This document shows positions 17,786-25,909 of a stretch of 64,000 nt of DNA, one piece after another (the stretch's first letter is position 1; every line of letters starts with the position of its first letter). The notes under the pieces were generated by a model, which ran no database searches, was not told the DNA's origin, and saw only the letters and a program-made list of their open reading frames with translations. This stretch comes from Clostridiaceae bacterium (GTDB lineage Bacteria > Bacillota > Clostridia > Peptostreptococcales > Natronincolaceae), in the NCBI GenBank assembly GCA_018432235.1, contig JAHDLO010000014.1, positions 150,767-214,766 of the forward strand, written 5' to 3'. The position numbers and the translations under genes are program-made.

Positions 17786-19069
17786 TTACTTCCTAAGCTT
17801 ATTTTCAAAGCCAAAGAGCTCATCTACAAAGGAGGCAATTTCCTCTCCTCTGCCATCGTTGCCCGCCTTTTTCATCTGTAATATAGGCCGCTTCCACATT
17901 TTTTTCATCAGGCTTCTGACGACAACCTCTACCACCTGCTTATCCTTCTCCGCCATGTGCTGCAGCCGTGCAAACAGCTTTTCCAGCTCCTGATCCGTCA
18001 AATTTCTGCTGTAATCCTGTATAGCCTCAATTCTGGGATGCAGCGGCAGGCATTGGTACCATCCAACATAGTCCGCCACTTTTTCCTTAATACAGGCCTT
18101 AATATCATCAATACATTTTTCCCTGAAGCTTAGGTTTTCATCAGCTATTTTCTTTAGCTGGTCTATATGATAGAGGCCTATACCCTCGATATCTCCTATA
18201 TGGGGGTCAATATCCCTCGGCAGCGCAATATCCACAAGACAAAGCCTTTGCCCTTCAGACCTTGGCTTTAGTGCTTCCTTGAACTCCTGGTAATGCAATA
18301 CATAATGGGGGGCACCGGTGGCACTTATTATGGCATCCACCTCATTAATACAGCGATATTTTTCATCGAAGGTAATATATCTGAGCCGTGAATGCTGTTT
18401 TAGCAGGTCCTCTACCGACTCCCTACTTCTATTGCAAATATAAATTTCCCTGACGCCCTTATCCAGTAGGTTTTCTATTGCCAGCCTGCTCATCTTGCCA
18501 AAGCCGATAACCATGATTGCTTTATTTTGCAGCTGCTGCAGCTCCTCCTCAATTTGCTTTACAGCAATAGCGCTTATGGATAGAGAGTTTTCTGATATGC
18601 CTGTGTTGGTTTTTATCTCCTTTGCCGCCGATACCGCCTCTTGAAACAGTCTATTCAATATTTTGCCACAGGCCTTTTCCGCCATGGCCCTGCTATGGGC
18701 CTCCTTTACCTGACCCAGTATCTGGTCCTCCCCCAGAACCAAGGAATCCAGACCGCAGCACACCTCAAACAGGTATGCTACTGCATCAGCCCCATCCCTA
18801 TAGCTGTAGCTGCCCTCCAGCGTCTTTGCCTCCAGCTTAAAAAACGCCTGATAGAATAGCCTAAACCATTCCTCTGCCTCAGTAATATCCTGTACTACAG
18901 CAAAAATCTCACTTCTATTGCAGGTTGATATTATTATAGACTCCTCAACAAACTCCGAGGTCCTGAAGAATTCATAGGCCTGTGAAAGCCTTGATTTTGA
19001 AAAGGCTACCCTTTCTCTAAGGGCGATGCTTGAGTTTTTATGGGTAATGCCAAATACCATAAGCTTCAT
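17786..19069 (-). CDS. hemA: Glutamyl-tRNA reductase
   Basis: At 427 residues, normal length. The catalytic cysteine is C50 in IIISTCNRSEIFAV, preceded by FGITHKNSSIALRERVAF; GLDSLVLGEDQILGQVK lies near 107 and the NADPH-binding VIGFGKMSRLA near 184. A helical dimerisation domain ends the protein. It reduces Glu-tRNA to glutamate-1-semialdehyde, the first and normally controlled step of tetrapyrrole synthesis. Its place under a cobalamin riboswitch means this control responds to B12 here. Confidence 0.96.
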   Translation of the reverse strand: MKLMVFGITHKNSSIALRERVAFSKSRLSQAYEFFRTSEFVEESIIISTCNRSEIFAVVQDITEAEEWFRLFYQAFFKLEAKTLEGSYSYRDGADAVAYLFEVCCGLDSLVLGEDQILGQVKEAHSRAMAEKACGKILNRLFQEAVSAAKEIKTNTGISENSLSISAIAVKQIEEELQQLQNKAIMVIGFGKMSRLAIENLLDKGVREIYICNRSRESVEDLLKQHSRLRYITFDEKYRCINEVDAIISATGAPHYVLHYQEFKEALKPRSEGQRLCLVDIALPRDIDPHIGDIEGIGLYHIDQLKKIADENLSFREKCIDDIKACIKEKVADYVGWYQCLPLHPRIEAIQDYSRNLTDQELEKLFARLQHMAEKDKQVVEVVVRSLMKKMWKRPILQMKKAGNDGRGEEIASFVDELFGFENKLRK

Positions 19070-19087
19070 TTCAATCCGTCCTTTTGA

Positions 19088-19459
19088 CTAATAGTTTGCT
19101 GCTATACCCCTTGAAAGTATAATATCCACCAGTCTATCGTCGGCACCTATCGGCTCTCCCATAATAAAGCTAACCTCGGGGTGCTTTTCCTTCAATGCCT
19201 GCAAAAGCTCCGGAATGTCGAATTTCACATGGTTTCCTATAAAAATAAACATGGGCACTATGACGATCTCTTTAGCACCGCTGTTAATCAACGCTTCTAT
19301 TCCTTCCTCAAAGCTTGGCTTTGAAATCTGCAAGGAGCCGTAACCGACACAGCAGAAATCCACCTGCCTAGCTCTTACCTTTTCTACAATAGCCTCTAAT
19401 ATTACATCTGCTTCCTTCGCTTGACTGCCATGAGCTAAAACAAACAACGCCTTTTTCAT
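19088..19459 (-). CDS. cbiX: Small sirohydrochlorin cobaltochelatase (CbiX-S type)
   Basis: A 123-residue chelatase of the short, homodimeric CbiX form. FVLAHGSQAKEAD places one metal histidine at H10, and PMFIFIGNHVKFDIPE places the second at H77, the pair expected for class II chelatases. Position as first gene of a cobalamin-riboswitch operon supports cobalt over iron or nickel. It lies 18 bases before hemA and 74 bases after the riboswitch terminator. Confidence 0.88.
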   Translation of the reverse strand: MKKALFVLAHGSQAKEADVILEAIVEKVRARQVDFCCVGYGSLQISKPSFEEGIEALINSGAKEIVIVPMFIFIGNHVKFDIPELLQALKEKHPEVSFIMGEPIGADDRLVDIILSRGIAANY

Positions 19460-19533
19460 AAAATTATTACCTCCTAGTTTTCTTTTAATTTTATATCCTT
19501 CGTTATCCTACTGAGATTATCCCATTAAGCCAA

Positions 19534-19565
19534 CAAAAATAACTCTATCCAAGGGATAGAGTTAT
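19534..19565 (-). terminator. Riboswitch expression-platform terminator
   Basis: ATAACTCTATCC pairs perfectly with GGATAGAGTTAT around a 3-base loop, and the minus strand continues TTTTTG. It sits between the cobalamin aptamer and cbiX, so ligand-controlled premature termination is the likely mechanism. Confidence 0.85.
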
Positions 19566-19633
19566 CATATAGCGATTAAAAAGCCATTACAGTATGACTA
19601 ACATTTCCTTCCCTCCGAAGGCTGTCTAAAAAT

Positions 19634-19788
19634 TATAGGCTGGTATCCTGACTTGCGCTTCCTCTTACTCATGGCACCTTCCCAGAAATGCTTCCAGTGG
19701 TTCTCGCCAATTTCATCTGCGCTTACAGTAGCGGGGGCTGTAACGGATTTTCACCGTTTTCCCAATTAAGTTCAAACACCTATTAATT
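19634..19788 (-). promoter_or_regulatory. Cobalamin riboswitch aptamer
   Basis: Read on the minus strand, the element shows AGGTG near its 5' end, GGGAAAACGGTGAAAATCCG, ACAGCCCCCGCTACTGTAA, a GGAAGG-type segment, and AGTCAGGATACCAGCC near the 3' end. These are the conserved blocks of the B12 (cobalamin) riboswitch. A perfect intrinsic terminator follows it before cbiX. The whole hem-cbi operon lies downstream, so coenzyme B12 should shut down its own synthesis including early heme-pathway enzymes. Confidence 0.95.
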
Positions 19789-19808
19789 ACTATTTAGTTA
19801 TCAAAATC

Positions 19809-19837
19809 ATGATATCAAATGAGGTATGAAATTACAA
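19809..19837 (-). promoter_or_regulatory. Likely sigma-A promoter of the hem-cbi operon
   Basis: TTGTAA and TATCAT on the minus strand, spaced by 17 bases, end about 20 bases before the riboswitch aptamer begins. Match quality is moderate; position is right. Confidence 0.5.
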
Positions 19838-19882
19838 TGAATAATTTGATTTAGACATTGATTTTGTTTTTATATTTTCGTT

Positions 19883-20539
19883 TTATTTGCAGTATATATG
19901 CTTATTAGTCCTGTTAAATAAATATGGCAGCAAGGCCAGCACAACAAGAATGCCCAGTACTACTATAGTCCTTATGGATAATATGTCTTCTATGCCATCC
20001 CCTAAAAAGGTATATAGGATGACCTTTGGTATGCTTCCCAATGCTGTGCCGACAATAAAATTTCTGAAGGGAATTCCCACCAGTCCTGAAGCATAGCTTA
20101 TGGGGTCGAAGGGAAAGCCCGGTGTAACCCGCATGGTGAACAAAGCCTTAACCTCATCATTTTTATCTATATTTTCAAAACTTTTTAAATGCTTTTCGCC
20201 TGCAAAACGATAAAAAATCCCCTTGAAGCGTCCAGCCAGCCAGTAGCCTAGGCTTGCATTTGCTAAAATCCCAACAATATTAAACATGCTACCCTTTATG
20301 GTGCCAAATATGACGCCGCCAATTACAAATACGGCAGGGCTAGGAATAAACAATATGGGTCGTATTGATATGACTAAAACATATATGATTTCACCAAACA
20401 CGCCAAATTTTTCCACCATATTAGTGAGATTGTCCACATCAAATCTGCTCTGTATTACCCTATGATACCTAAGGCCTAAGAAAATAATCACTATAAGCAG
20501 AAGAAGCAGAAGAATTACCTTTAAGGTCTTTTTTGACAT
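19883..20539 (-). CDS. TVP38/TMEM64 family membrane protein (SNARE-associated/DedA-like)
   Basis: A 218-residue protein from ATG 20539, preferred because GGAAGTG lies 6 bases upstream and a hydrophobic helix starts at once. At least five hydrophobic segments are visible. RFGVFGEIIYVLV-like and FVIGGVIFGTIKGSM near 75 plus TPGFPFDPISYASGLVGI near 145 are family blocks (VTT domain). These proteins are now viewed as lipid scramblases or transporters in general; substrate here is unknown. It lies 97 bases downstream of the histidine kinase gene and may share its transcript. Confidence 0.82.
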   Translation of the reverse strand: MSKKTLKVILLLLLLIVIIFLGLRYHRVIQSRFDVDNLTNMVEKFGVFGEIIYVLVISIRPILFIPSPAVFVIGGVIFGTIKGSMFNIVGILANASLGYWLAGRFKGIFYRFAGEKHLKSFENIDKNDEVKALFTMRVTPGFPFDPISYASGLVGIPFRNFIVGTALGSIPKVILYTFLGDGIEDILSIRTIVVLGILVVLALLPYLFNRTNKHIYCK

Positions 20540-20635
20540 TGGATCACTTCCAAACCTTTTATTAAACGCTTTATATATAATTATATTATAGATGGATGAT
20601 TTAAGTCCATTTATATCCACCAATATAGTTGGCTA

Positions 20636-22072
20636 TTATTTAACATCCCCTAGCTTATCCATCTCCCGATTTAAATCAAAATAGAATTCAACGCCATTTT
20701 TTCTATTTTCTACGCCAAACCTGCTGCCGTGAAGCTCCAATACATTTTTGACTATTGCCAGTCCAAGGCCCACACCTTTATGATGTTCCTTTCCTTTGTA
20801 GAAGCTCTCCCAAATATATTTAAGCTCCTCTTCCTTTATATTTTCACCTTCATTAAAGATACCAATTCGAATTTTGCTTTGCTGCTCCTCAATGGTAATT
20901 TCTATTTTTCCGCCGATATCAGTGTTTTTAACAGCATTTTGCAGCAGATTAACCAATACCTGCTGTATACGATATTCATCGGCCAAAACCTGCAATGCCC
21001 TGTCATCGCCAATGATGTTGAACTCCGCAACAGCCTCTTTTTTAGCCAATAGCTTGAAGCGCTCCACTGTCCGTTGAACCAAGGCAGTAATTTCAAAGGA
21101 CTCCATACGAACCTTAAAATTTCCTGATTCCAGCTGGCTTAAATCCAGCAAATCCTTTACCATTGCACTTACTTTGTCTATTTCTTCTTCTATCGTAACA
21201 AAATATTCTCTTTTCTCCTCCTCTGTTGATGCAATGCCATCCTGTATAGCCTCCACATAGCCCCTGATCAAGGAAATTGGAGTCTGCAGCTCATGGGACA
21301 CTCTGGCAACGAATTGCTTTCTCATTTTCTCCAGATTTTTTTCCTTCTGAAGCTCCAGCTGCAGCTCATCAAAGGTCCTCTTAAGCTTATCCATAAGGAA
21401 ATTTAGGGTTCTGCCCAGCTCTCCGATTTCATCTCCTCTGTCATCGTCCCATTTAAGGTCAAAATTTAAGCTGGTCATTTCCTTTGCTGTATTATTGAGC
21501 TTTACTAACGGCTTTGTTATCATGCCGGAGAATATTCCCGCCAGCAGCATTGCCATGAGGAGAGCAGCAAAAAACAGATAGACAAAGAAATCCTTGGTGA
21601 CTTCAACCGTATTTTCTATCGATTGGAGGGGAGACTGGATGAGTACTACGCCATTCTTTATGGGAAGCATCACAGAAAGTGCATCCTCTCTTCCCATGAC
21701 GCCAGGTATTCTATATACAACACTGTTGCCTGCCAGCACCTGCCGCCACAAATCAGTTGGTATTTTAACGCCTCGATGAAAGCCCATGATACCCTGTATA
21801 TAAAGGGTCCTCCCCCCTGAATCATACACTGTTATTCTGCCATTGATTGCCGGCAGAATTTCTTCAATGTACTCCTCTGCTGCTCCCTCTAATCCCTTAT
21901 CCTCTATAATATGGCTTAGCTCCAGCCCTAGCCGCTGCATTTGATTGATTTTGTTACGTTCATAGAAGCCCGGCAAAAAATTAGTTTGTAAAAACCAAAG
22001 CATCCCCACTAATATTAATGAAAATCCGATAAATATAAGAAAGAGCTTTGTAAAAAGTGTGTTTTTCCTCAT
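20636..22072 (-). CDS. Membrane sensor histidine kinase
   Basis: A 478-residue kinase. A transmembrane helix at about 8-30, an extracellular domain of roughly 130 residues, a second helix at about 167-190, a HAMP domain, the H-box ARVSHELQTPISLIRGY near 256, the N-box LVNLLQNAVKNTDIGG and the G-box GVGLGLAIVKNVLELHG are all present. It overlaps the response regulator stop by 4 bases, so the two are a pair. The signal is unknown; the adjacent secreted repeat protein and TVP38 protein suggest an envelope role (inference). Confidence 0.93.
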   Translation of the reverse strand: MRKNTLFTKLFLIFIGFSLILVGMLWFLQTNFLPGFYERNKINQMQRLGLELSHIIEDKGLEGAAEEYIEEILPAINGRITVYDSGGRTLYIQGIMGFHRGVKIPTDLWRQVLAGNSVVYRIPGVMGREDALSVMLPIKNGVVLIQSPLQSIENTVEVTKDFFVYLFFAALLMAMLLAGIFSGMITKPLVKLNNTAKEMTSLNFDLKWDDDRGDEIGELGRTLNFLMDKLKRTFDELQLELQKEKNLEKMRKQFVARVSHELQTPISLIRGYVEAIQDGIASTEEEKREYFVTIEEEIDKVSAMVKDLLDLSQLESGNFKVRMESFEITALVQRTVERFKLLAKKEAVAEFNIIGDDRALQVLADEYRIQQVLVNLLQNAVKNTDIGGKIEITIEEQQSKIRIGIFNEGENIKEEELKYIWESFYKGKEHHKGVGLGLAIVKNVLELHGSRFGVENRKNGVEFYFDLNREMDKLGDVK

Positions 22073-22755
22073 GGCGTCACCTCAAAACGGTATCCAAAGC
22101 CCCTAACAGTAGCGATATATTCCCCCATAGGTTGTATTTTTTGTCGTAAGCGCTTCACATGGGTATCTACGGTCCTTAGATCCCCATAATAGTCATAGCC
22201 CCAAACACCATCTAATATAACCTCCCGAGACAATGCCTGATTTTTGTTGTGGATAAAGAACAGCAAAAGATCATATTCCTTTGGACTCAGGGCCAGCGGC
22301 TGCTCATTCAGCTGTACCTTATGGGATTTCTTATCAATTACCAGGTTCTCTATTGCTATAACCTCATCCGACACCTGCTGTCGACTTCTCTTCAATAAAG
22401 CCTTTACTCTTGCCACCAGCTCCTTCAGGCTGAAGGGCTTTGTCATATAGTCGTCGGCGCCAAGATCAAAGCCGAAGAGCTTGTCGCTTTCGTCATTTCT
22501 TGCAGTCAGTATTAAAATCGGAATATTACTAACCTCCCTGATTCTCTTGCAAATAGTCCATCCATCGTATTTTGGCAGCATGATATCCAATATTACAATA
22601 TGAATCTGATTTTCGCTGAAGACTGCTAGTGCCGCTTCTCCGTCTGCTGCCTCGAATACATTGATGCCTTCCTTTTTCAGATAGGTGGATACTAGCTTTC
22701 TCAGCTTCTCCTCATCCTCTACCAATAGTATATTGGCTCCGATCACATGGCTCAC
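22069..22755 (-). CDS. OmpR/PhoB-type response regulator
   Basis: A 228-residue two-domain regulator. LLVEDEEKLRKLV gives the acidic pocket, HIVILDIMLPKYDGW holds the phosphoacceptor aspartate near 57, and TARNDESDKLFGFDLGADDY and TKPFS complete the receiver. The C-terminal winged helix includes LSPKEYDLLLFF and VWGYDYYGDLRTVDTHVKRL. It forms an operon with the overlapping kinase gene. Targets probably include neighbours, but no operator was identified. Confidence 0.94.
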   Translation of the reverse strand: MSHVIGANILLVEDEEKLRKLVSTYLKKEGINVFEAADGEAALAVFSENQIHIVILDIMLPKYDGWTICKRIREVSNIPILILTARNDESDKLFGFDLGADDYMTKPFSLKELVARVKALLKRSRQQVSDEVIAIENLVIDKKSHKVQLNEQPLALSPKEYDLLLFFIHNKNQALSREVILDGVWGYDYYGDLRTVDTHVKRLRQKIQPMGEYIATVRGFGYRFEVTP

Positions 22756-22778
22756 CCCTTTGCTTGTACATTAAGAAC

Positions 22779-22810
22779 AAAAACACCAATATATTCATAC
22801 TGGTGTTTTT
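22779..22810 (-). terminator. Terminator between secreted repeat protein and response regulator genes
   Basis: AAAAACACCA pairs with TGGTGTTTTT (10 bp, 12-base loop), followed by GTTCTT on the minus strand. It follows the stop of the secreted protein gene by about 40 bases and would separate it from the two-component operon. Confidence 0.7.
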
Positions 22811-22852
22811 ATTGTATCACAAGGAAGATATTTTAAAGCTCTTCAGTCGTAC

Positions 22853-23476
22853 TTAATTTGCTTTATTAGGTAATCTTCTTCCCTTCATGCCGCCCATCAT
22901 GCCTCTGATACCGCCTTCGCGGTTTTCAAAGCAGCCTTCGATTCTTTCCTTCAGCTCAGCAGCCTCTTCCTCTGTTATTTTTCCTTCGCTAACCCTTGCA
23001 TCAATTTCTGCAAATCTGGCCTCTAATAGCTCCTGCTTGATGGCCTGCAGATCTATATTCATTTCCTTAGCTATTTCCTCCAGGGTCTTCCCATCCTTCA
23101 GTTGAGCAGAAAGTTCCTCAGCCGTCATCCCGGTTTTTTCTAATAGGGATTGTAGCAGGCTAAAGTCTTTAACTTTGCCCAGATGAGCCCCGGTAAATCT
23201 TGAAGATCTGTCCTTCAATGCCTCCAGGTCGATCCCCAGCTCCTGAGCAATTGCCTCAAACCCCTTACCGTCTTTAATGGCTTCAGTAATCTCAGTTATT
23301 TGCTCCTGTGTTAAGCCGGAGCCCTCCAGCATCATATGCTGTCCCTTGAAGCCTCCAAATCTGTTCAATAGCTTTTCCTTAAGGGCCGGTGCCTCATCGG
23401 TGGCGGCAAAAGCCATTGAAGCCATTAAGGTAGTCATTGCCATAGCTAAAACCGTTACTTTAGTTTTTCTCTTCAT
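22853..23476 (-). CDS. Secreted helical-repeat protein (DUF2680-like C-terminus)
   Basis: A 207-residue protein from ATG 23476 (AGGAGAGG 6 bases upstream; an ATG two codons earlier is too close to it). A signal peptide (basic start, hydrophobic run, cleavage after SMAFA) is clear. Two similar segments follow: LTQEQITEITEAIKDGKGFE with AIAQELGIDLEAL, and MTAEELSAQLKDGKTLEEIA with KEMNIDLQAI. The tail (KITEEEAAELKERI, then Gly/Met/Arg-rich) resembles DUF2680 proteins such as YckD. One cysteine only. Function unknown; being next to a two-component system suggests a stress-responsive envelope protein. Confidence 0.75.
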   Translation of the reverse strand: MKRKTKVTVLAMAMTTLMASMAFAATDEAPALKEKLLNRFGGFKGQHMMLEGSGLTQEQITEITEAIKDGKGFEAIAQELGIDLEALKDRSSRFTGAHLGKVKDFSLLQSLLEKTGMTAEELSAQLKDGKTLEEIAKEMNIDLQAIKQELLEARFAEIDARVSEGKITEEEAAELKERIEGCFENREGGIRGMMGGMKGRRLPNKAN

Positions 23477-23589
23477 GGTCATCCTCTCCTTTTCTTTAAT
23501 TTTCCCTGCAAGCTTATCTTACCCCGCTTCTGTGACGGTTTTGTGACAGCTTTAGGAAACTTTTGAAAAAAATGAGGGAATGCACAGCT

Positions 23590-24609
23590 TTAGTAGCCTA
23601 TATACTTAGCATACACCACCTTGCCCTCCTCAACGGTTTTAGCATTTTTTATAATTGCCCTACCATCATCAAAGACCTTTATCTCGTAGCCCTCTGCGGA
23701 TATATTTAATATAAAGGGCGTCAATCTTACTGCGATGCCTGCCGCTTGGAGTCTTTCATGCAATTGCTTCAGCTGTATTTTTTTACTGCTGCCGGGGTCC
23801 ACCTGCACACTATTGCTGCCGCATATATGCACGGCCTCCGGCATTTTATCCTCAAGGTATTGAAACTTTCTTTGCTGACAGCAGGGGCAGTCCTCCTTTT
23901 TACCTACCTCAACAGACTCGAATACATTGTCCCACAGGTCAATAAAAAGCATGCTTTTATTCATAAGGTCCTTGTTGTCGGTTAAGTATTTAATCACTTC
24001 ACTGGATTGATACATCCCCACTATGCCTGTAATCATGTTGATAACCCCTGCAGTATCACAGGTGGCTATGCTACCGGTTGGAGGAGGCACCTCCATCAGA
24101 CATCTCAAGCATCCGGTTTCACCGGGAATGTAGCTCTTTACTACACCGGTGCTGCCAACAGCACCGCCATATATCCAGGGGATACCCTTTAGGAAGGCGA
24201 CGTCATTGATCAAATACCTGGTTTTAAAATTATCCGTACAGTCCACTATGATATCCATGTCCCCTGCCAATCCTTCTATCGTAATACTGTTGACATCCTT
24301 TATAACCGCCTCTATCTCAATGCCGGAATTTGCCTTTAAAAGTGCTTCTCTTGCTGCCTCTGCCTTTGGCACGCTATTGGCAGCATCTGCTTCATTAAAT
24401 AATATCTGTCTGTGGAGATTGCTCAGCTCGACAAAATCCCTGTCCACTATCCTGAGATAGCCTACCCCCGTACGGGCGAGACTATTGGCAACCACCGTCC
24501 CCAGTGCACCGCAGCCTACGATTAAAACCCTTGCCTTCTTCAGAAGCTTTTGTCCCTCCAGCCCTATGCCTCTAAAATTAATCTGCTTTGCATATCTTTC
24601 CTCCACCAT
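23590..24609 (-). CDS. ThiF/MoeB/HesA-family adenylyltransferase
   Basis: A 339-residue E1-like enzyme. ATG 24609 is preferred to an in-frame GTG at 24618 because AGAGG lies 8 bases before the ATG. ERYAKQINFRGIGLEGQKLL, the ATP loop VLIVGCGALGTVVANSLART, DRDFVELSNLHRQILF and VDCTDNFKTRYLIND are canonical. CLRCLME and DCPCCQQ give the structural zinc cysteines. The C-terminal 80 residues (VDPGSSKKIQLKQLHERLQA on) are an extra domain. It activates a ubiquitin-like sulfur carrier (MoaD, ThiS or similar), but no such partner lies adjacent. Nearby molybdopterin-related genes favour a MoeB role, not proven. Confidence 0.88.
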   Translation of the reverse strand: MVEERYAKQINFRGIGLEGQKLLKKARVLIVGCGALGTVVANSLARTGVGYLRIVDRDFVELSNLHRQILFNEADAANSVPKAEAAREALLKANSGIEIEAVIKDVNSITIEGLAGDMDIIVDCTDNFKTRYLINDVAFLKGIPWIYGGAVGSTGVVKSYIPGETGCLRCLMEVPPPTGSIATCDTAGVINMITGIVGMYQSSEVIKYLTDNKDLMNKSMLFIDLWDNVFESVEVGKKEDCPCCQQRKFQYLEDKMPEAVHICGSNSVQVDPGSSKKIQLKQLHERLQAAGIAVRLTPFILNISAEGYEIKVFDDGRAIIKNAKTVEEGKVVYAKYIGY

Positions 24610-24856
24610 ATTTGCCACCTCTTATTTTTTATTTAATTGCCATCCCATCATAGGATAATATACGCATTATATACTCGCTTTAAACAGTGCTTTATTTCGC
24701 CATCGGTGGTTAATAATCCTTTCGATAATTGAAAATTCAAAAAACATTAATGAAACCTTAATATATACTTTCGATTAAATAATGCTTTTTATGGCATAAA
24801 GTGATAAAATATATATATCAATTCTTAAAGTCGTATATACTGTGGGGGATTTTTTT

Positions 24857-25870
24857 ATGAAAAGGTTTTTTTTGATACTTATGATATTGCTGGTGACAGC
24901 AGTCTTCGGCCTTTTATATCTGCCGGCCTATCTTTCAGCCTCTTCTATCGAGGGGCCCACTATTGTAGAGGTCCCGCAGGGCGCTTCTTTATCCTATGTT
25001 TCAGACCTGCTTCAACAGCAGGGGATAATAAAAAGCAAGCTTTGGTTTAGGTATCAGGCAAAGGCAAAAAACGTGGATCGCAGCATTAAACCCGGTACCT
25101 ATACTATCGAGCCAGATATGACCTTAGATGATATATTTGAGCTTCTGCAAAAGGGACAACAGGCCCAACAGATTGTATTGACCATACCTGAGGGCTTCAC
25201 TCTATATCAAATTGCCGAAAGAGTCGAAGCTACTGGCCTGGCTTCAGCAGATGAGTTCATTGAGGCAACAGTAGCGTACTATACTGAAAAGGGCTTTAGC
25301 TTTGACACATCTAAGCTTTTCTATGCACTGGAGGGCTATCTGTATCCCGATACCTATTATTTTAATGTAACTCAGACAGCTAAGGATATTATATCGAGAA
25401 TGTCTAAGCAGATGGATGAGGTCTTCACCGAAGAATACCTCAAGAGGGCAAAGGAGCTAAATTTATCCACCCATGAGGTTTTAACCATAGCCTCCTTGAT
25501 TGAGCGGGAAGCTTACCACGATCAGGAGATGAAGGCCATTAGCGGAGTGATTTATAACCGTTTGGAGAAAACCATGCTGCTGCAAATTGATGCCACTGTG
25601 ATATATGCCATTGGCGAAGGAAAGGAGCACATCACCCGAGTGCTATATGCCCATCTGGAGTCCTCTAATCCCTTTAACACTTATAAGCATTTAGGTCTGC
25701 CCCCTGGGCCCATAGCAGCCCCTAGTAAAAAGGCCATTGAAGCTGCCCTTTACCCGGAGTCCCATGACTATATGTACTATGTCCTGGGGGACAATGGACA
25801 TGTTTTCAGCAAGACCTATAGTGAGCATCTGATCAACGTTGATAAATACCGCAAGATGACAAATAACTAA
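24857..25870 (+). CDS. mltG: Endolytic transglycosylase MltG (YceG-like)
   Basis: A 337-residue protein from ATG 24857, with GGGGG 8 bases upstream; the in-frame GTG at 24842 overlaps that site. One N-terminal transmembrane helix is followed by a LysM-like segment (VEVPQGASLSYVSDLLQQQ) and the YceG domain: TIPEGFTLYQIAERV, LEGYLYPDTYYFN, ASLIEREAYHDQEM with the catalytic glutamate, and NPFNTYKHLGLPPGPIAAPS. It cleaves nascent peptidoglycan strands at the outer membrane-proximal face. It is one of few plus-strand genes here. Confidence 0.94.
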   Translation: MKRFFLILMILLVTAVFGLLYLPAYLSASSIEGPTIVEVPQGASLSYVSDLLQQQGIIKSKLWFRYQAKAKNVDRSIKPGTYTIEPDMTLDDIFELLQKGQQAQQIVLTIPEGFTLYQIAERVEATGLASADEFIEATVAYYTEKGFSFDTSKLFYALEGYLYPDTYYFNVTQTAKDIISRMSKQMDEVFTEEYLKRAKELNLSTHEVLTIASLIEREAYHDQEMKAISGVIYNRLEKTMLLQIDATVIYAIGEGKEHITRVLYAHLESSNPFNTYKHLGLPPGPIAAPSKKAIEAALYPESHDYMYYVLGDNGHVFSKTYSEHLINVDKYRKMTNN

Positions 25871-25909
25871 AAAGCAGGTGAAAAATCATAGATTTTTCAC
25901 CTGCTTTTT
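25869..25909. terminator. Strong bidirectional terminator between mltG and the MoeA-like gene
   Basis: A perfect 19-bp stem with a 3-base loop; arms at 25869-25887 and 25891-25909, A-tract on one side and T-tract on the other. It overlaps the stop codons of both convergent genes. Confidence 0.9.
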
